The notes under the pieces: model-generated
What the model saw: the letters and a program-made list of their open reading frames with translations, nothing else
What the model was told of the DNA's origin: nothing
Databases searched by the model: none
Assembly (NCBI RefSeq): GCF_038246755.1
Contig: NZ_CP134706.1
Location: forward strand, 3,596,001 to 3,660,000
Direction of reading: 5' to 3'
Length of the DNA: 64,000 nucleotides
DNA from: Micromonospora sp. FIMYZ51
GTDB taxonomy: Bacteria > Actinomycetota > Actinomycetes > Mycobacteriales > Micromonosporaceae
Shown here: positions 7,712 to 16,167 of the stretch, piece by piece
Numbering within the stretch: the first letter of the stretch is position 1
How the letters are laid out: every line of letters begins with the position of its first letter
Made by a program: the position numbers and the translations under genes

Positions 7712-9270
7712 TGGGCAAGCTTGATCTGGATCCGGCGTTGGTGGCGCGGGCGCGGGAGTTGGCGCGTCGGGCCGGGGAGCCGGTGGTGGAGTTGGCGCGT
7801 GGGCACACCACGGTGTCGGTGGAGCGGGCGGTGTTGCGGCTGGCGGGGGTGGGTGGTGCGGATCCGGATGGTATTCCGTGGGTGAACCGTCTGGTGGATG
7901 CGGTGGTTGCCGATGTGGGGTTGGGGCATGGGGTGGCGGTGCCGGTGTTCGATGCGTTGGCGCGGGAGGGTATCGCGGATGTCACGTTGCTGGCGCAGCA
8001 GGCGGCTGCCGGGTCGGTGCGGTTCGGGTTGCCGACGGGTCGGGCGGCGACGGCGGCGCGTCGGGCGGCGCGTAAGGCGGTGGCTGCGGGGGTTCGGCGT
8101 ATTGATCGGCGGCGGGTGGAGCGGGAGCGGCTGGTGCGGCGGTACGGGGATCCGGCGCGGCGGCCGTGGATTTATCTGATCGTGGCGACGGGGGATATCT
8201 ACGAGGACATTCCGCAGGCGCAGGCGGCGGCGCGGGCCGGGGCGGATGTGATCGCGGTGATCCGGTCGACGGGGCAGTCGTTGTTGGATTATGTGCCGGA
8301 GGGGGCGACCCGGGAGGGGTTCGCGGGGACGTATGCGACGCAGGAGAATTTTCGGTTGATGCGGGCGGCGTTGGATGAGTCGTCGCGGGAGTTGGGCCGG
8401 TATGTGCGGTTGACGAATTATGCGTCTGGGTTGTGTATGCCGGAGATGGCGACCTTGGCGGGTCTTGAGCGGTTGGACATGATGCTCAATGACTCGATGT
8501 ACGGGATTTTGTTCCGGGATATCAATCCGGTGCGGACGTTTGTGGATCAGCGGTTCTCGCGGCAGGTGCATGCGCGGGCGGGGATCATCATCAACACCGG
8601 TGAGGACAACTATCTGACCACTGCGGATGCGGTGGACGAGGCGCACACGGTGACGGTGTCTCAGTTGCTGAACGAGTACTTCGCGCATGAGGCGGGGTTG
8701 GCGGACTGGCAGTTGGGGTTGGGGCACGCGTTCGAGATCAATCCGGATGTGCCGGAGTCGTTGCGGTTGGAGTTGGCGCATGCGTTGTTGGCGCGGGAGT
8801 TGTTTCCGGATGCGCCGTTGAAGTGGATGCCGCCGACGAAGCACATGACTGGTGATGTGTTTCGGGGCAACCTGCTGGATGGGTTCTTCAATCTGGTGGG
8901 GGCGATGACCGGGCAGGGCATTCTGCTGGTGGGGATGATGACGGAGGCGGTGGTGACGCCGTGGTTGTCGGATCGGGACATCGCCTTGCAGAACGTGCGG
9001 TACGTGTTGGGTGCGGCGGGTGGGTTGCACGAGGATTTTGTGCCGGCGCCGGGTGGGTTCATTCAGCAGCGGGCGAATCGGGTGCTCGGTGCGGCGGTGG
9101 AGTTGTTGGAGCGGATCGGGGAGCAGTCGTTGTTGTCGGCGATCGGCGAGGGCACGTTCGGGATCATGAAGCGGCCGGCGGATCGGGGTAAGGGTCTGGA
9201 CGGGGTGGCGCGGCACGAGGCGGATTACTACAACCCGGCCACGGAGATTCTGGAGGGTGGTGCGGCGTGA
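7711..9270 (+). CDS. kamD: Lysine 5,6-aminomutase alpha subunit
   Basis: About 519 residues. The large subunit of the adenosylcobalamin- and PLP-dependent 5,6-aminomutase, moving the terminal amine of beta-lysine to give 3,5-diaminohexanoate. Family motifs are obvious across the whole length: GIPWVNRLVDAVV, YLIVATGDIYEDIPQAQAAARAGADVIAVIRSTGQSLLDYVPEG, GTYATQENFRLMRAALD, and NDSMYGILFRDINPVRTFVDQ. Full length for the family. Either GTG 7708 or ATG 7711 could start it; the ATG forms the usual TGATG overlap with the amidohydrolase stop. Its stop overlaps kamE by four bases. Activity requires the KamE subunit. Confidence 0.93.
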   Translation: MGKLDLDPALVARARELARRAGEPVVELARGHTTVSVERAVLRLAGVGGADPDGIPWVNRLVDAVVADVGLGHGVAVPVFDALAREGIADVTLLAQQAAAGSVRFGLPTGRAATAARRAARKAVAAGVRRIDRRRVERERLVRRYGDPARRPWIYLIVATGDIYEDIPQAQAAARAGADVIAVIRSTGQSLLDYVPEGATREGFAGTYATQENFRLMRAALDESSRELGRYVRLTNYASGLCMPEMATLAGLERLDMMLNDSMYGILFRDINPVRTFVDQRFSRQVHARAGIIINTGEDNYLTTADAVDEAHTVTVSQLLNEYFAHEAGLADWQLGLGHAFEINPDVPESLRLELAHALLARELFPDAPLKWMPPTKHMTGDVFRGNLLDGFFNLVGAMTGQGILLVGMMTEAVVTPWLSDRDIALQNVRYVLGAAGGLHEDFVPAPGGFIQQRANRVLGAAVELLERIGEQSLLSAIGEGTFGIMKRPADRGKGLDGVARHEADYYNPATEILEGGAA

Positions 9271-10016
9271 GTGGGAAGACGGTTGTGCGGCCGTACGGGG
9301 ACACCACCGGTGACGGGATGGTGCAGGTGTCGTTCACGTTGCCGGTGCCGCATGACAAGCGGGCCGAGGGTGCGGCGGTGCAGTTGGCGAACAAGATGGG
9401 CATCGATCCGGCGTTGTTGGTGCACGCGAAGCCGGTCGGTGACGGGTTCACGTTCTTCGTGGTGTATGGGCGGGTGAACCATCTGGTGGATCTGTCGGCG
9501 GTGCGGGTGGTGGAGCGGGACTTTCCGTTGTTGTCCGCCAAGGAGGTCAATGCGGTGGTGAAGCGGCGGCTGCGGCGGAAGTTGTCGGTGGTGGGGGCGT
9601 GTATCGGCACGGATGCGCACACGGTGGGCATCGATGCGATTCTCAACGTCAAGGGGGTGGCGGGGGAGAAGGGCCTGGAGTATTACCGGGAGTTGAAGGT
9701 CACCAATATGGGTGCGCAGGTGAGTGTGCCGGAGTTGGTGGAGGTGGCTCGGCGGGAGCGTGCCGATGCGGTGTTGGTGTCGCAGGTGGTGACGCAGCGG
9801 GATGCGCATCTGCACAACACGCGGGAGATGTCGGCGGCGTTCCGGGAGGCGATGTCGGCTGACCGGCGGCCGTTGCTGGTGGTGGGTGGGCCGCGGTTCG
9901 ACGAGTCGCAGGCCGCCGAGTTGGGGGTGGACCGGATTTTCGGTCGGGGTACCACGCCGGGTGAGGTGGCGTCGTATCTGGTTCATGCGTTGATCACGGA
10001 CAAGAAGGCGAAGTGA
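9267..10016 (+). CDS. kamE: Lysine 5,6-aminomutase beta subunit (B12- and PLP-binding)
   Basis: 249 residues. Carries the cobalamin-binding signature GTDAHTVGID with D116-A-H118-T-V-G (the DxHxxG motif whose histidine coordinates cobalt) and the PLP Schiff-base lysine in the adjacent NVKG, K129, equivalent in position to the beta-subunit lysine of the clostridial enzyme. The second part of the Rossmann B12 domain is seen in VLVSQVVTQRDAHLHN and LLVVGGPRFDESQAAELGVDRIFGRGTTPGEVA. GTG start overlapping kamD by four bases; its stop is followed immediately by the next start (TGATG). Confidence 0.93.
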   Translation: MSGKTVVRPYGDTTGDGMVQVSFTLPVPHDKRAEGAAVQLANKMGIDPALLVHAKPVGDGFTFFVVYGRVNHLVDLSAVRVVERDFPLLSAKEVNAVVKRRLRRKLSVVGACIGTDAHTVGIDAILNVKGVAGEKGLEYYRELKVTNMGAQVSVPELVEVARRERADAVLVSQVVTQRDAHLHNTREMSAAFREAMSADRRPLLVVGGPRFDESQAAELGVDRIFGRGTTPGEVASYLVHALITDKKAK

Positions 10017-10408
10017 TGACTGATTCCCGGGTCGGGTTGACGGTGACGCACCGGCGGTATGTGCCGTATTCGCACGCGCATTACGCGGGGAGTCTGGTGG
10101 ACGGGGCGTACGCGTTGGGGTTGTTCGGGGATGTGGCCACGGAGGTGTGTATCCGTACCGATGGTGACGAGGGGTTGTTCGCCTCGTACTCGGATGTGCA
10201 GTTCCGGGCGGCGGTGCGGGCGGGGGATGTGGTGGAGGTGGTGGCGACGGTGACGCGGGTGGGTAGTCGTAGCCGCACGCTGGACTTCCAGGCGCGGGTG
10301 GTGTGTCGGGGGCGGCCGGAGCGGGGTGCGTCGGCGGCGGAGGTGCTGGCCGAGCCGATCGTGGCGGTGACGGCGACCGGCACGGTGGTCGTTCCCGCGT
10401 CGTCGTGA
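10016..10408 (+). CDS. kal: 3-aminobutyryl-CoA ammonia-lyase (hotdog fold)
   Basis: About 130 residues, the usual size for Kal. It deaminates L-3-aminobutyryl-CoA to crotonyl-CoA, the last amine-releasing step of lysine fermentation. YAGSLVDGAYALGLFGDVATEVCIRTDGDEGLF is split here as the family core near residues 23-55, followed by a hotdog sheet (SYSDVQFRAAVRAGDVVEVVATVTRVG). ATG 10016 overlaps the kamE stop by one base (GTG 10013 is the alternative), and its own stop overlaps the downstream gene by four. The presence of Kal implies that CoA-bound aminobutyrate is formed, so a cleavage enzyme (Kce) is expected elsewhere. Confidence 0.87.
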   Translation: MTDSRVGLTVTHRRYVPYSHAHYAGSLVDGAYALGLFGDVATEVCIRTDGDEGLFASYSDVQFRAAVRAGDVVEVVATVTRVGSRSRTLDFQARVVCRGRPERGASAAEVLAEPIVAVTATGTVVVPASS

Positions 10409-11736
10409 ATGTCGCGGTCTGCGCCGACGTCGGTTCCACGTACACGAAGGTCGCGGTGGTGGACCTCGACGGTGGTGGGCTGGTCGGGGCGGCGGCGGCG
10501 CCGACCACGGTCGGTACGGATGTGTTGCACGGGTTGCAGGCTGCGGTGTCGGCGGCGACGGCGCGGCTGGGGGTGCGGGACGTGCCGTGGTTCGTGTGTT
10601 CGTCGGCGGGGGGTGGGTTGCGGTTGGCGGTGGTCGGCTACGAGTCGCTGGTGACCGCGCGGGCGGGTCGGCGGGTGGGCCTGTCGGCGGGGGCGGATGT
10701 GGTGCACGTGGCGGCGGGGCGGCTGGGCCGGGCGGAGTTGACCGGGTTGCGGGCGGCCCGTCCGGATGTGGTGTTGCTTGTGGGTGGCACCGATGGTGGG
10801 GATGCCGACACGCTGCGGCACAACGCGACACGGTTGGCGCGGGCCCGGTGGCGGGTGCCGGTGGTGCTGGCCGGCAACGTCGATGTTCGGGCCGAGTTGC
10901 ACTGCCTGCTGGCGGAGGCGGGGGTGCCGGTGACGGTGGCCGACAATGTGTTGCCGCGGATCGGGGTGTTGGCGCCGGGGTCGGCGCGGGCGGCGATTCG
11001 GCAGGTGTTCCTGCGGCATGTCATCGGTGGTAAGCGGCTGTCGCGGGGTGGCCGGTTCGCGCGGTTGGTGCGGGCGGCCACGCCGGATGCGGTGTTGACC
11101 GGGGTGGAGGTTCTCGCCGATGTGGTCGGTGGTGACCTGGTGGTGGTCGACGTGGGTGGGGCCACCACGGATGTGTATTCGGTGTTGGTTCCGGACGAGC
11201 GGGCCGGTGGGCCGGGTCGGGAGGTGGCGGGGGCGTTGTGGCGGGCGCGGACCGTCGAGGGGGATCTGGGGATGCGGTGGAGCGCTCCGGGGGTGGTGCG
11301 CGCGGCGGCGGAGGAACGGTTGGTGACGGTCGAGGAGCGGGCCGGGTTGGCGGCTGCGGCGGCGGCTCGGGCCACGGATCCGGGGTTTCTGCCGGCCGAT
11401 GCCGCCGGTCGGGCGGTGGACGCGCGGATCGCGGCGTTGGCGGCGACGGTGGCGGTGCGCCGGCATGCCCGTGGGGTGGGTACCGGGGAGCGGGCCGGGC
11501 GTGATCTGCGGGACGTGCGGTTGTTGGTCGGTTCGGGTGGGGTGTTGCGGTACGCCCGGCACAACGACGCGGTGGGGGTGCTGGATGCGGTGTTGGCCGA
11601 CCATGCCGGGGGGTGGGCGGTGCCGAGGGTGGCGCGGCCGGTGGTGGATGTGGATTATGTGTTGGCGGCGGCGGGTCTGCTTGCTGTCGAGCATCCGGTG
11701 GCGGCGCGGTCGCTGCTGCGTCCGCTGTTGGGCTGA
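10405..11736 (+). CDS. GlmL/MutL family ATPase, likely reactivator of the B12 mutase
   Basis: About 443 residues of the GlmL family (unrelated to mismatch-repair MutL), an ASKHA-fold ATPase found beside B12 carbon-skeleton and aminomutases. The N-terminal phosphate loop ADVGSTYTKVAVVDL (residues 7-21), the central DVVLLVGGTDGGD near 118, and the second nucleotide motif LVVVDVGGATTDVYSV near 247 are visible. It overlaps kal by four bases and closes the operon. By analogy with diol dehydratase reactivators it may exchange damaged cobalamin on KamDE; that is inference, as the biochemical role of this family is little studied. GTG start set by the overlap. Confidence 0.82.
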   Translation: MNVAVCADVGSTYTKVAVVDLDGGGLVGAAAAPTTVGTDVLHGLQAAVSAATARLGVRDVPWFVCSSAGGGLRLAVVGYESLVTARAGRRVGLSAGADVVHVAAGRLGRAELTGLRAARPDVVLLVGGTDGGDADTLRHNATRLARARWRVPVVLAGNVDVRAELHCLLAEAGVPVTVADNVLPRIGVLAPGSARAAIRQVFLRHVIGGKRLSRGGRFARLVRAATPDAVLTGVEVLADVVGGDLVVVDVGGATTDVYSVLVPDERAGGPGREVAGALWRARTVEGDLGMRWSAPGVVRAAAEERLVTVEERAGLAAAAAARATDPGFLPADAAGRAVDARIAALAATVAVRRHARGVGTGERAGRDLRDVRLLVGSGGVLRYARHNDAVGVLDAVLADHAGGWAVPRVARPVVDVDYVLAAAGLLAVEHPVAARSLLRPLLG

Positions 11737-12217
11737 CCTGCTCGGCGTGGTGGCCGTTGGTGGCCGGTGGCGGGGGTGTTGGCGGGTCGGAATGGTCGCG
11801 ATGTGGTGCGACACGCCGAGGTGGTGCGGCGACTCGGCGGGGGTGGGTTGACAAGGCCGGGGGTGGGCCACGTACCGTCTTTGAGTCCTACCACGGGAAG
11901 CGGCTGCTGTTCGCTTCGTCCCTTCGTCCGCTGGCCGAGCGACAGGTGCATGTCGGTCGCGGCGGCCAGGTCCAGCGGGCGGGGGTCGGCGGGGCGGCGC
12001 GAACCCGGCCGCGGTTACCGGTGTTCGGCAGGGTGAGGTGCGTGGCCAGTAGACAACGGCCTGACGGGGGCAGCCAGCCGTCGTCCGGTCGGTCCGAAGG
12101 TCGTCGTGCTCATTCTCGCCGCACCGGCCGGGAGGGGCCTGGGAGCATCGGGGCGCGGCGTGAGCCGCGCCCCGACTTCATCTTCGGTGGCCTGTGCCCG
12201 GTGGGTGTCGTGGTGGT
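11737..12217. other. 481-bp intergenic region; possible small transcript
   Basis: No convincing protein gene. A promoter-like pair lies on the plus strand, TTGACA at 11848-11853 and TACCGT 19 bases later, followed by about 270 bases with no recognised RNA family and a terminator-like hairpin at 12149-12174. The region could encode a small RNA, or the hairpin may simply end the minus-strand regulator gene. I checked by eye for RNase P, tmRNA and SRP RNA signatures and found none. Confidence 0.3.
12149..12174. terminator. Hairpin downstream of the XRE-cupin gene
   Basis: A perfect 11-bp inverted repeat (CGGGGCGCGGC at 12149-12159, complement at 12164-12174) with a GTGA loop, 44 bases beyond the minus-strand stop at 12218. 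Confidence 0.75.
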
Positions 12218-12799
12218 TCAGTCGGTGGCGGGGCGGGCCCGCACGTGCAGGCGTTCGCCCTGTGGGCCGAACAGGTTGAGCACTTCGGTGGGGGTCGGGT
12301 CGGGGTTGGCCACGTAGTGCGGGACCCGGGTGTCGAACTCGGCGACCTCGCCCGGGTTGAGGATCAGGTCGTGTTCGCCGAGGTGCAGCCGGAGCCGGCC
12401 GGAGAGCACGTAGAGCCATTCGTAGCCCTCGTGTGACTGCGGTTGCGGGTCGGCGGGGGTGTGTGGGGGCAGGATCTGTTTGAACGCCTGCGGTCCGCCG
12501 GGTCGGCGGGTCAGGGGCAGGAACGTCATGCCGTGCCGGACGATGGGCCGGGGGTGCACGCGGGGGTCGCCGACGGCGGGGGCGCCGACCAGGTCGTCCA
12601 GCGGCACCTGGTGGGCGCGGGCCAGCGGCAGCAGCAGTTCCAGGGTGGGGCGGCGTTGTCCCGATTCGAGTCGGGACAGGGTGCTCACCGAGATGCCGGT
12701 GGTCTGGGAGAGTTCGTTCAGGGTGGTGCCGCGCCGCTTGCGCAGGGCCCGCAGCCGGGGGCCGACCGCCGCCAGCACCGCCACCTCCTCGTTTGCCAT
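12218..12799 (-). CDS. XRE family transcriptional regulator with cupin sensor domain
   Basis: 193 residues. Residues 10-65 form the helix-turn-helix (LRALRKRRGTTLNELSQTTGISVSTLSRLESGQRRPTLELLL split over the family profile), and residues 100-190 a cupin beta barrel with the EGYEWLYVLSGRLRLHLGEHDLILNPGEVAEFDTRVPH pattern. Such proteins sense a small ligand through the cupin and often control the divergent neighbour. Here that is the flavin oxidoreductase-methyltransferase gene, 75 bp away. A short dyad ATAC-TTGTC-GTAT at 12810-12822 between the two genes is a candidate operator. ATG start; the much longer upstream in-frame extension runs antisense through real genes and is rejected. Confidence 0.87.
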   Translation of the reverse strand: MANEEVAVLAAVGPRLRALRKRRGTTLNELSQTTGISVSTLSRLESGQRRPTLELLLPLARAHQVPLDDLVGAPAVGDPRVHPRPIVRHGMTFLPLTRRPGGPQAFKQILPPHTPADPQPQSHEGYEWLYVLSGRLRLHLGEHDLILNPGEVAEFDTRVPHYVANPDPTPTEVLNLFGPQGERLHVRARPATD

Positions 12800-12874
12800 A
12801 ACAGCAACAATACTTGTCGTATCGGCGGGTCGGGTGCAGCGTGTGCGGTGACGTCGAGGCAACGGGAGCGTGGA

Positions 12875-14455
12875 GTGGACGACAGATACGACGTGGTGGT
12901 GGTCGGCGGCGGGGCCGCCGGGCTGGCCGGTGCGCTGGCGCTCGCCCGGGCGCGCCGCTCGGTGCTGGTGGTGGACTCGGGTGAGCCGCGCAACGCGCCG
13001 TCCGACGGGGTGCACAACTACCTCGGGCGCGAAGGTACGCCGCCGGGGCAGCTGATGGCCGTCGGCCGGGACGAGGTCACCGGCTACGGCGGGCAGATCG
13101 TCGCCGGGCGCGTCGACGCGGTCGAACGTGACGGGGACGGTTTCGCCGTCACCGTCGACGCGACGCGTACGGTGCGGGCCCGGCGGTTGCTGGTGACCAC
13201 CGGTCTGGTCGACGAGTTGCCGCAGCTGCCGGGGCTGAGCCAGCGGTGGGGGCGCGACGTGCTGCACTGCCCGTACTGCCACGGCTGGGAGGTGCGTGAC
13301 CGGCGGATCGGGGTGCTGGCCACCGGCCCCCTCGCCGTGCACCAGGCGCTGCTGTGGCGGCAGTGGAGCCCGCACGTGCTGTTGTTGGCGCACGACGCGG
13401 TGACGCTGGACGCCGAGCAGGCCGAGCAGCTCGCCGCGCGGTCGGTGGCGGTGGTGTCCGGTCCGGTGGCCGCCGTGGAGGTGGCCGACGACCGGCTCAC
13501 CGGGGTGCGGCTGGCCGGTGGCGAGTTCGTCGAACTCGACGCGCTGGTGGTGGCCACGCGGATGACGGCCCGCTCGACGGTGCTGGCCTCGCTCGGGCTG
13601 GAGCCGGTCGACGTGGAGATGTCCGGGCACGTGATCGGCTCGCGGATCCCGGCTGACCCCACCGGCGCCACCGCCGTGCCGGGTGTGTGGGTGGCCGGCA
13701 ACATCACCGACGTGTCCGCCCAGGTGATCCGGGCGGCCGGGGCCGGCATGATGGCCGGGGCGGCGATCAACGCCGACCTGGTCGAGGAGGACACCCGTAC
13801 CGCGGTGGCCGAGCACCGGCGGCAGCGCGAGACGATGTTCACCGAGGCGGCGTGGGAGGAGCGCTACCAGGCCCGGCCGGCGGTGTGGAGCGGCCGGCCC
13901 AACCCGCAGCTGGTCGCCGAGGTCGACGGGACGCCGCCGGGACGGGCCCTGGACGTGGGCTGCGGCGAGGGCGCCGACGCGGTGTGGCTGGCCGAACGTG
14001 GCTGGCGGGTCACCGGGGTGGACATCTCCGCCACCGCGCTGGCGCGGGCCGCCGAGCACGCCGAGGCCGCCGGGGGGCAGCTCGCCGAGCGCATCGAGTG
14101 GACGCACGCCGACCTGCTGCGTTGGTCGCCGGAGCCGGGCGGCTACGACCTGGTGTCGGCGCAGTTCATGCATCTGCCGCCGCAGCCGCGGCGGGAGTTG
14201 TTCGCCCGGCTGGCCGACGCGGTGGCCCCCGGTGGACGGCTGCTGATCGTCGGACACCATCCACGTGACCTGCGGACCACCGCCCGCCGCCCGCACTACC
14301 CGGAGATGATGTTCACCGCCGAGCAGGTGGCCGCGGAGCTGGATGCGCAGCGGTTCGAGGTGCTGGCGGCGCAGGCACGCCCGCGCGCGGCGGTGGATCC
14401 GGACGGACGCGACATCGTCATCCACGACGCGGTGCTGCTGGCCCGCCGACGGTGA
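12875..14455 (+). CDS. Thioredoxin-reductase-like FAD oxidoreductase fused to class I SAM methyltransferase
   Basis: About 526 residues in two domains. Residues 1-305 are a thioredoxin-reductase-like flavoprotein: FAD loop DVVVVGGGAAGLAGALAL near residue 5, the redox pair CPYC in HCPYCHGWEVRD near 132, and a C-terminal FAD motif GVWVAGNITDVSAQVI near 270. Residues 315-526 are a methyltransferase with the SAM loop ALDVGCGEGADAVWLAERG and VTGVDIS. A single polypeptide with both activities suggests a linked redox and methylation step on one substrate, which is not identifiable. Start GTG 12875 preferred (GGGAG upstream); GTG 12848 also possible. Divergent from the XRE-cupin regulator, its likely controller. 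Confidence 0.83.
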   Translation: MDDRYDVVVVGGGAAGLAGALALARARRSVLVVDSGEPRNAPSDGVHNYLGREGTPPGQLMAVGRDEVTGYGGQIVAGRVDAVERDGDGFAVTVDATRTVRARRLLVTTGLVDELPQLPGLSQRWGRDVLHCPYCHGWEVRDRRIGVLATGPLAVHQALLWRQWSPHVLLLAHDAVTLDAEQAEQLAARSVAVVSGPVAAVEVADDRLTGVRLAGGEFVELDALVVATRMTARSTVLASLGLEPVDVEMSGHVIGSRIPADPTGATAVPGVWVAGNITDVSAQVIRAAGAGMMAGAAINADLVEEDTRTAVAEHRRQRETMFTEAAWEERYQARPAVWSGRPNPQLVAEVDGTPPGRALDVGCGEGADAVWLAERGWRVTGVDISATALARAAEHAEAAGGQLAERIEWTHADLLRWSPEPGGYDLVSAQFMHLPPQPRRELFARLADAVAPGGRLLIVGHHPRDLRTTARRPHYPEMMFTAEQVAAELDAQRFEVLAAQARPRAAVDPDGRDIVIHDAVLLARRR

Positions 14456-14519
14456 GGCGGCTGCCGGCCCGGGTGACCGCGCCGGCAGCCGTCCGGGCCG
14501 GCCGGGTAGCCTTCGGCGC

Positions 14520-16145
14520 GTGATCGCGCCTGACTCCTCCGCACCGGCCGTGGACCGGCCCGCCGCCGTGGCGCCGCCTGCCGGGCCGGCGCCGGTGCGG
14601 CTGCCGGTGGCCGTGGTCATGGCGGTGGCCGCCGGGCTGGCGCTGCTGGTGGCGTTCCCGCCGTACGGGTGGTGGCCGCTGGCGCCGGTGGGCGTGGCGC
14701 TGCTGGCCGCGGCGACACACCGGCGGCGGCTGCGCGCCGGTGCCGGTCTGGGTTTCCTGACCGGTCTGGCCCTGTTCGCGCCGCTGCTGGCCTGGACGAA
14801 CCTGCACACCGGCTACCTGCCGTGGGTGTTGTTGTCGCTGTTGCAGGCCGGCTACCTGGCGCTGCTGGGTGCCGCGTCGGCCTGGGTGTCGCCGCTGGTC
14901 GACCGGTTGCCGGTGACGTGGCCGGCGGTGACCGGTGTGCTGTGGGTGGGGCAGGAGGCGCTGCGCGACCGCACCCCGTTCGGTGGGTTCCCGTGGGGCC
15001 GGCTGGCGTTCGGGCAGGACGGTTCGCCGCTGCTGCGGCTGGCCGCGCTCGGCGGTGCCCCGCTGGTCACGTTCGCGGTGGCGCTGACCGGCGGGCTGCT
15101 GGTGGCCGCGCTCTGGTGGCTGCTGCGGGCCCCTCGTGGCGCCGCCGACGGCCGGTGGTGGGTGCCGGCGGCCGGCAGTGCCGCCACTGCGGTGCTGGTG
15201 CTCGGCGGTGGGCTGCTGGTGCCGGTGGCGGCGGCCCGTGCCGAGCAGAGCGTGACGGTGGCCATCGTGCAGGGCAACGTGCCGCGGCTCGGGTTGGACT
15301 TCAACGCCCAGCGTCAGGCGGTGCTGGACAACCACGTCAACGCCACGATCACGCTGGCCGAGGAGGTCGCCGCCGGCACCCGGCCCCGCCCGGATCTGGT
15401 GGTGTGGCCGGAGAACTCAAGCGACATCGACCCGCTGCGCAACCCGGGTGCCGGGGCCCGGATCTCGGCCGCCGCCGACGCGGTCGGCGTACCGATCCTG
15501 GTGGGTGCGGTGCTGGCCGGACCGGGTGCCGGTCAGGTACGCAACGCAGGGCTGCTGTGGCACCCGAACACCGGCCCCGACCTGGCGCAGCTGTACATCA
15601 AGCGGCATCCGGTGCCGTTCGCCGAGTACGTGCCGCTGCGCCGGATCGCCCGGATGGTCAGCGACCAGGTCGACCGGGTGCGGGCGGACTTCGTGGCCGG
15701 CACCTCACCGGGGGTGCTGCGTACCCCGGCGGTGGTGCTCGGCGACGTGATCTGTTTCGAGGTGGCCTACGACGGGCTGGTGCGGGACACGGTCGTCGGT
15801 GGGGCGCAGTTGCTGGTGGTGCAGACCAACAACGCCACGTTCGACGTCGCCGAGGCACGTCAGCAGTTGGCCATGGTGCGGTTGCGGGCGGTGGAGCACG
15901 GCAAGCCGGCGTTGATGGCCTCCACGGTCGGGGTGTCCGGGTTCGTCAGCCCCGACGGGCGGGTAAGCGACGCCACCGGGTTCAACACCCGGGCGGTGGT
16001 GGTCCGGCAGCTGCCGCTGACCGAGGGGCGTACGTTGGCCACCCGGGTCGGGATGCTGCCGGAGGTGCTGCTGGCCGGGTTGTGCGTGGTCGCGCTTGCC
16101 GGTGCGGCCGTGCTGCGGCGGCGGGCGGGTGCCCGGCCCGGCTAG
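14520..16145 (+). CDS. lnt: Apolipoprotein N-acyltransferase
   Basis: 541 residues. Six or more hydrophobic segments in the first 240 residues anchor it in the membrane; the C-terminal nitrilase-like domain carries the catalytic triad E298 (VWPENSSD), K361 (LYIKRHPVPFAEYVP) and C412 (VICFEVAYDG). It N-acylates the lipobox cysteine of lipoproteins. It is followed 22 bp later by the polyprenol-phosphate mannose synthase gene; in Mycobacterium tuberculosis the same two activities occur in one protein (Ppm1). GTG start chosen because the family begins with a short cytoplasmic leader before the first membrane helix. Confidence 0.9.
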   Translation: MIAPDSSAPAVDRPAAVAPPAGPAPVRLPVAVVMAVAAGLALLVAFPPYGWWPLAPVGVALLAAATHRRRLRAGAGLGFLTGLALFAPLLAWTNLHTGYLPWVLLSLLQAGYLALLGAASAWVSPLVDRLPVTWPAVTGVLWVGQEALRDRTPFGGFPWGRLAFGQDGSPLLRLAALGGAPLVTFAVALTGGLLVAALWWLLRAPRGAADGRWWVPAAGSAATAVLVLGGGLLVPVAAARAEQSVTVAIVQGNVPRLGLDFNAQRQAVLDNHVNATITLAEEVAAGTRPRPDLVVWPENSSDIDPLRNPGAGARISAAADAVGVPILVGAVLAGPGAGQVRNAGLLWHPNTGPDLAQLYIKRHPVPFAEYVPLRRIARMVSDQVDRVRADFVAGTSPGVLRTPAVVLGDVICFEVAYDGLVRDTVVGGAQLLVVQTNNATFDVAEARQQLAMVRLRAVEHGKPALMASTVGVSGFVSPDGRVSDATGFNTRAVVVRQLPLTEGRTLATRVGMLPEVLLAGLCVVALAGAAVLRRRAGARPG

Positions 16146-16167
16146 GCCCGGGCGAGAGGGGGCGGCG

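Noticed and set aside
12218..14809. 863-codon minus-strand open frame
   Set aside because: Only its last 193 codons (from ATG 12799) are a real gene. The rest runs antisense through the oxidoreductase-methyltransferase gene and has low-complexity Arg/Pro/Gly composition.
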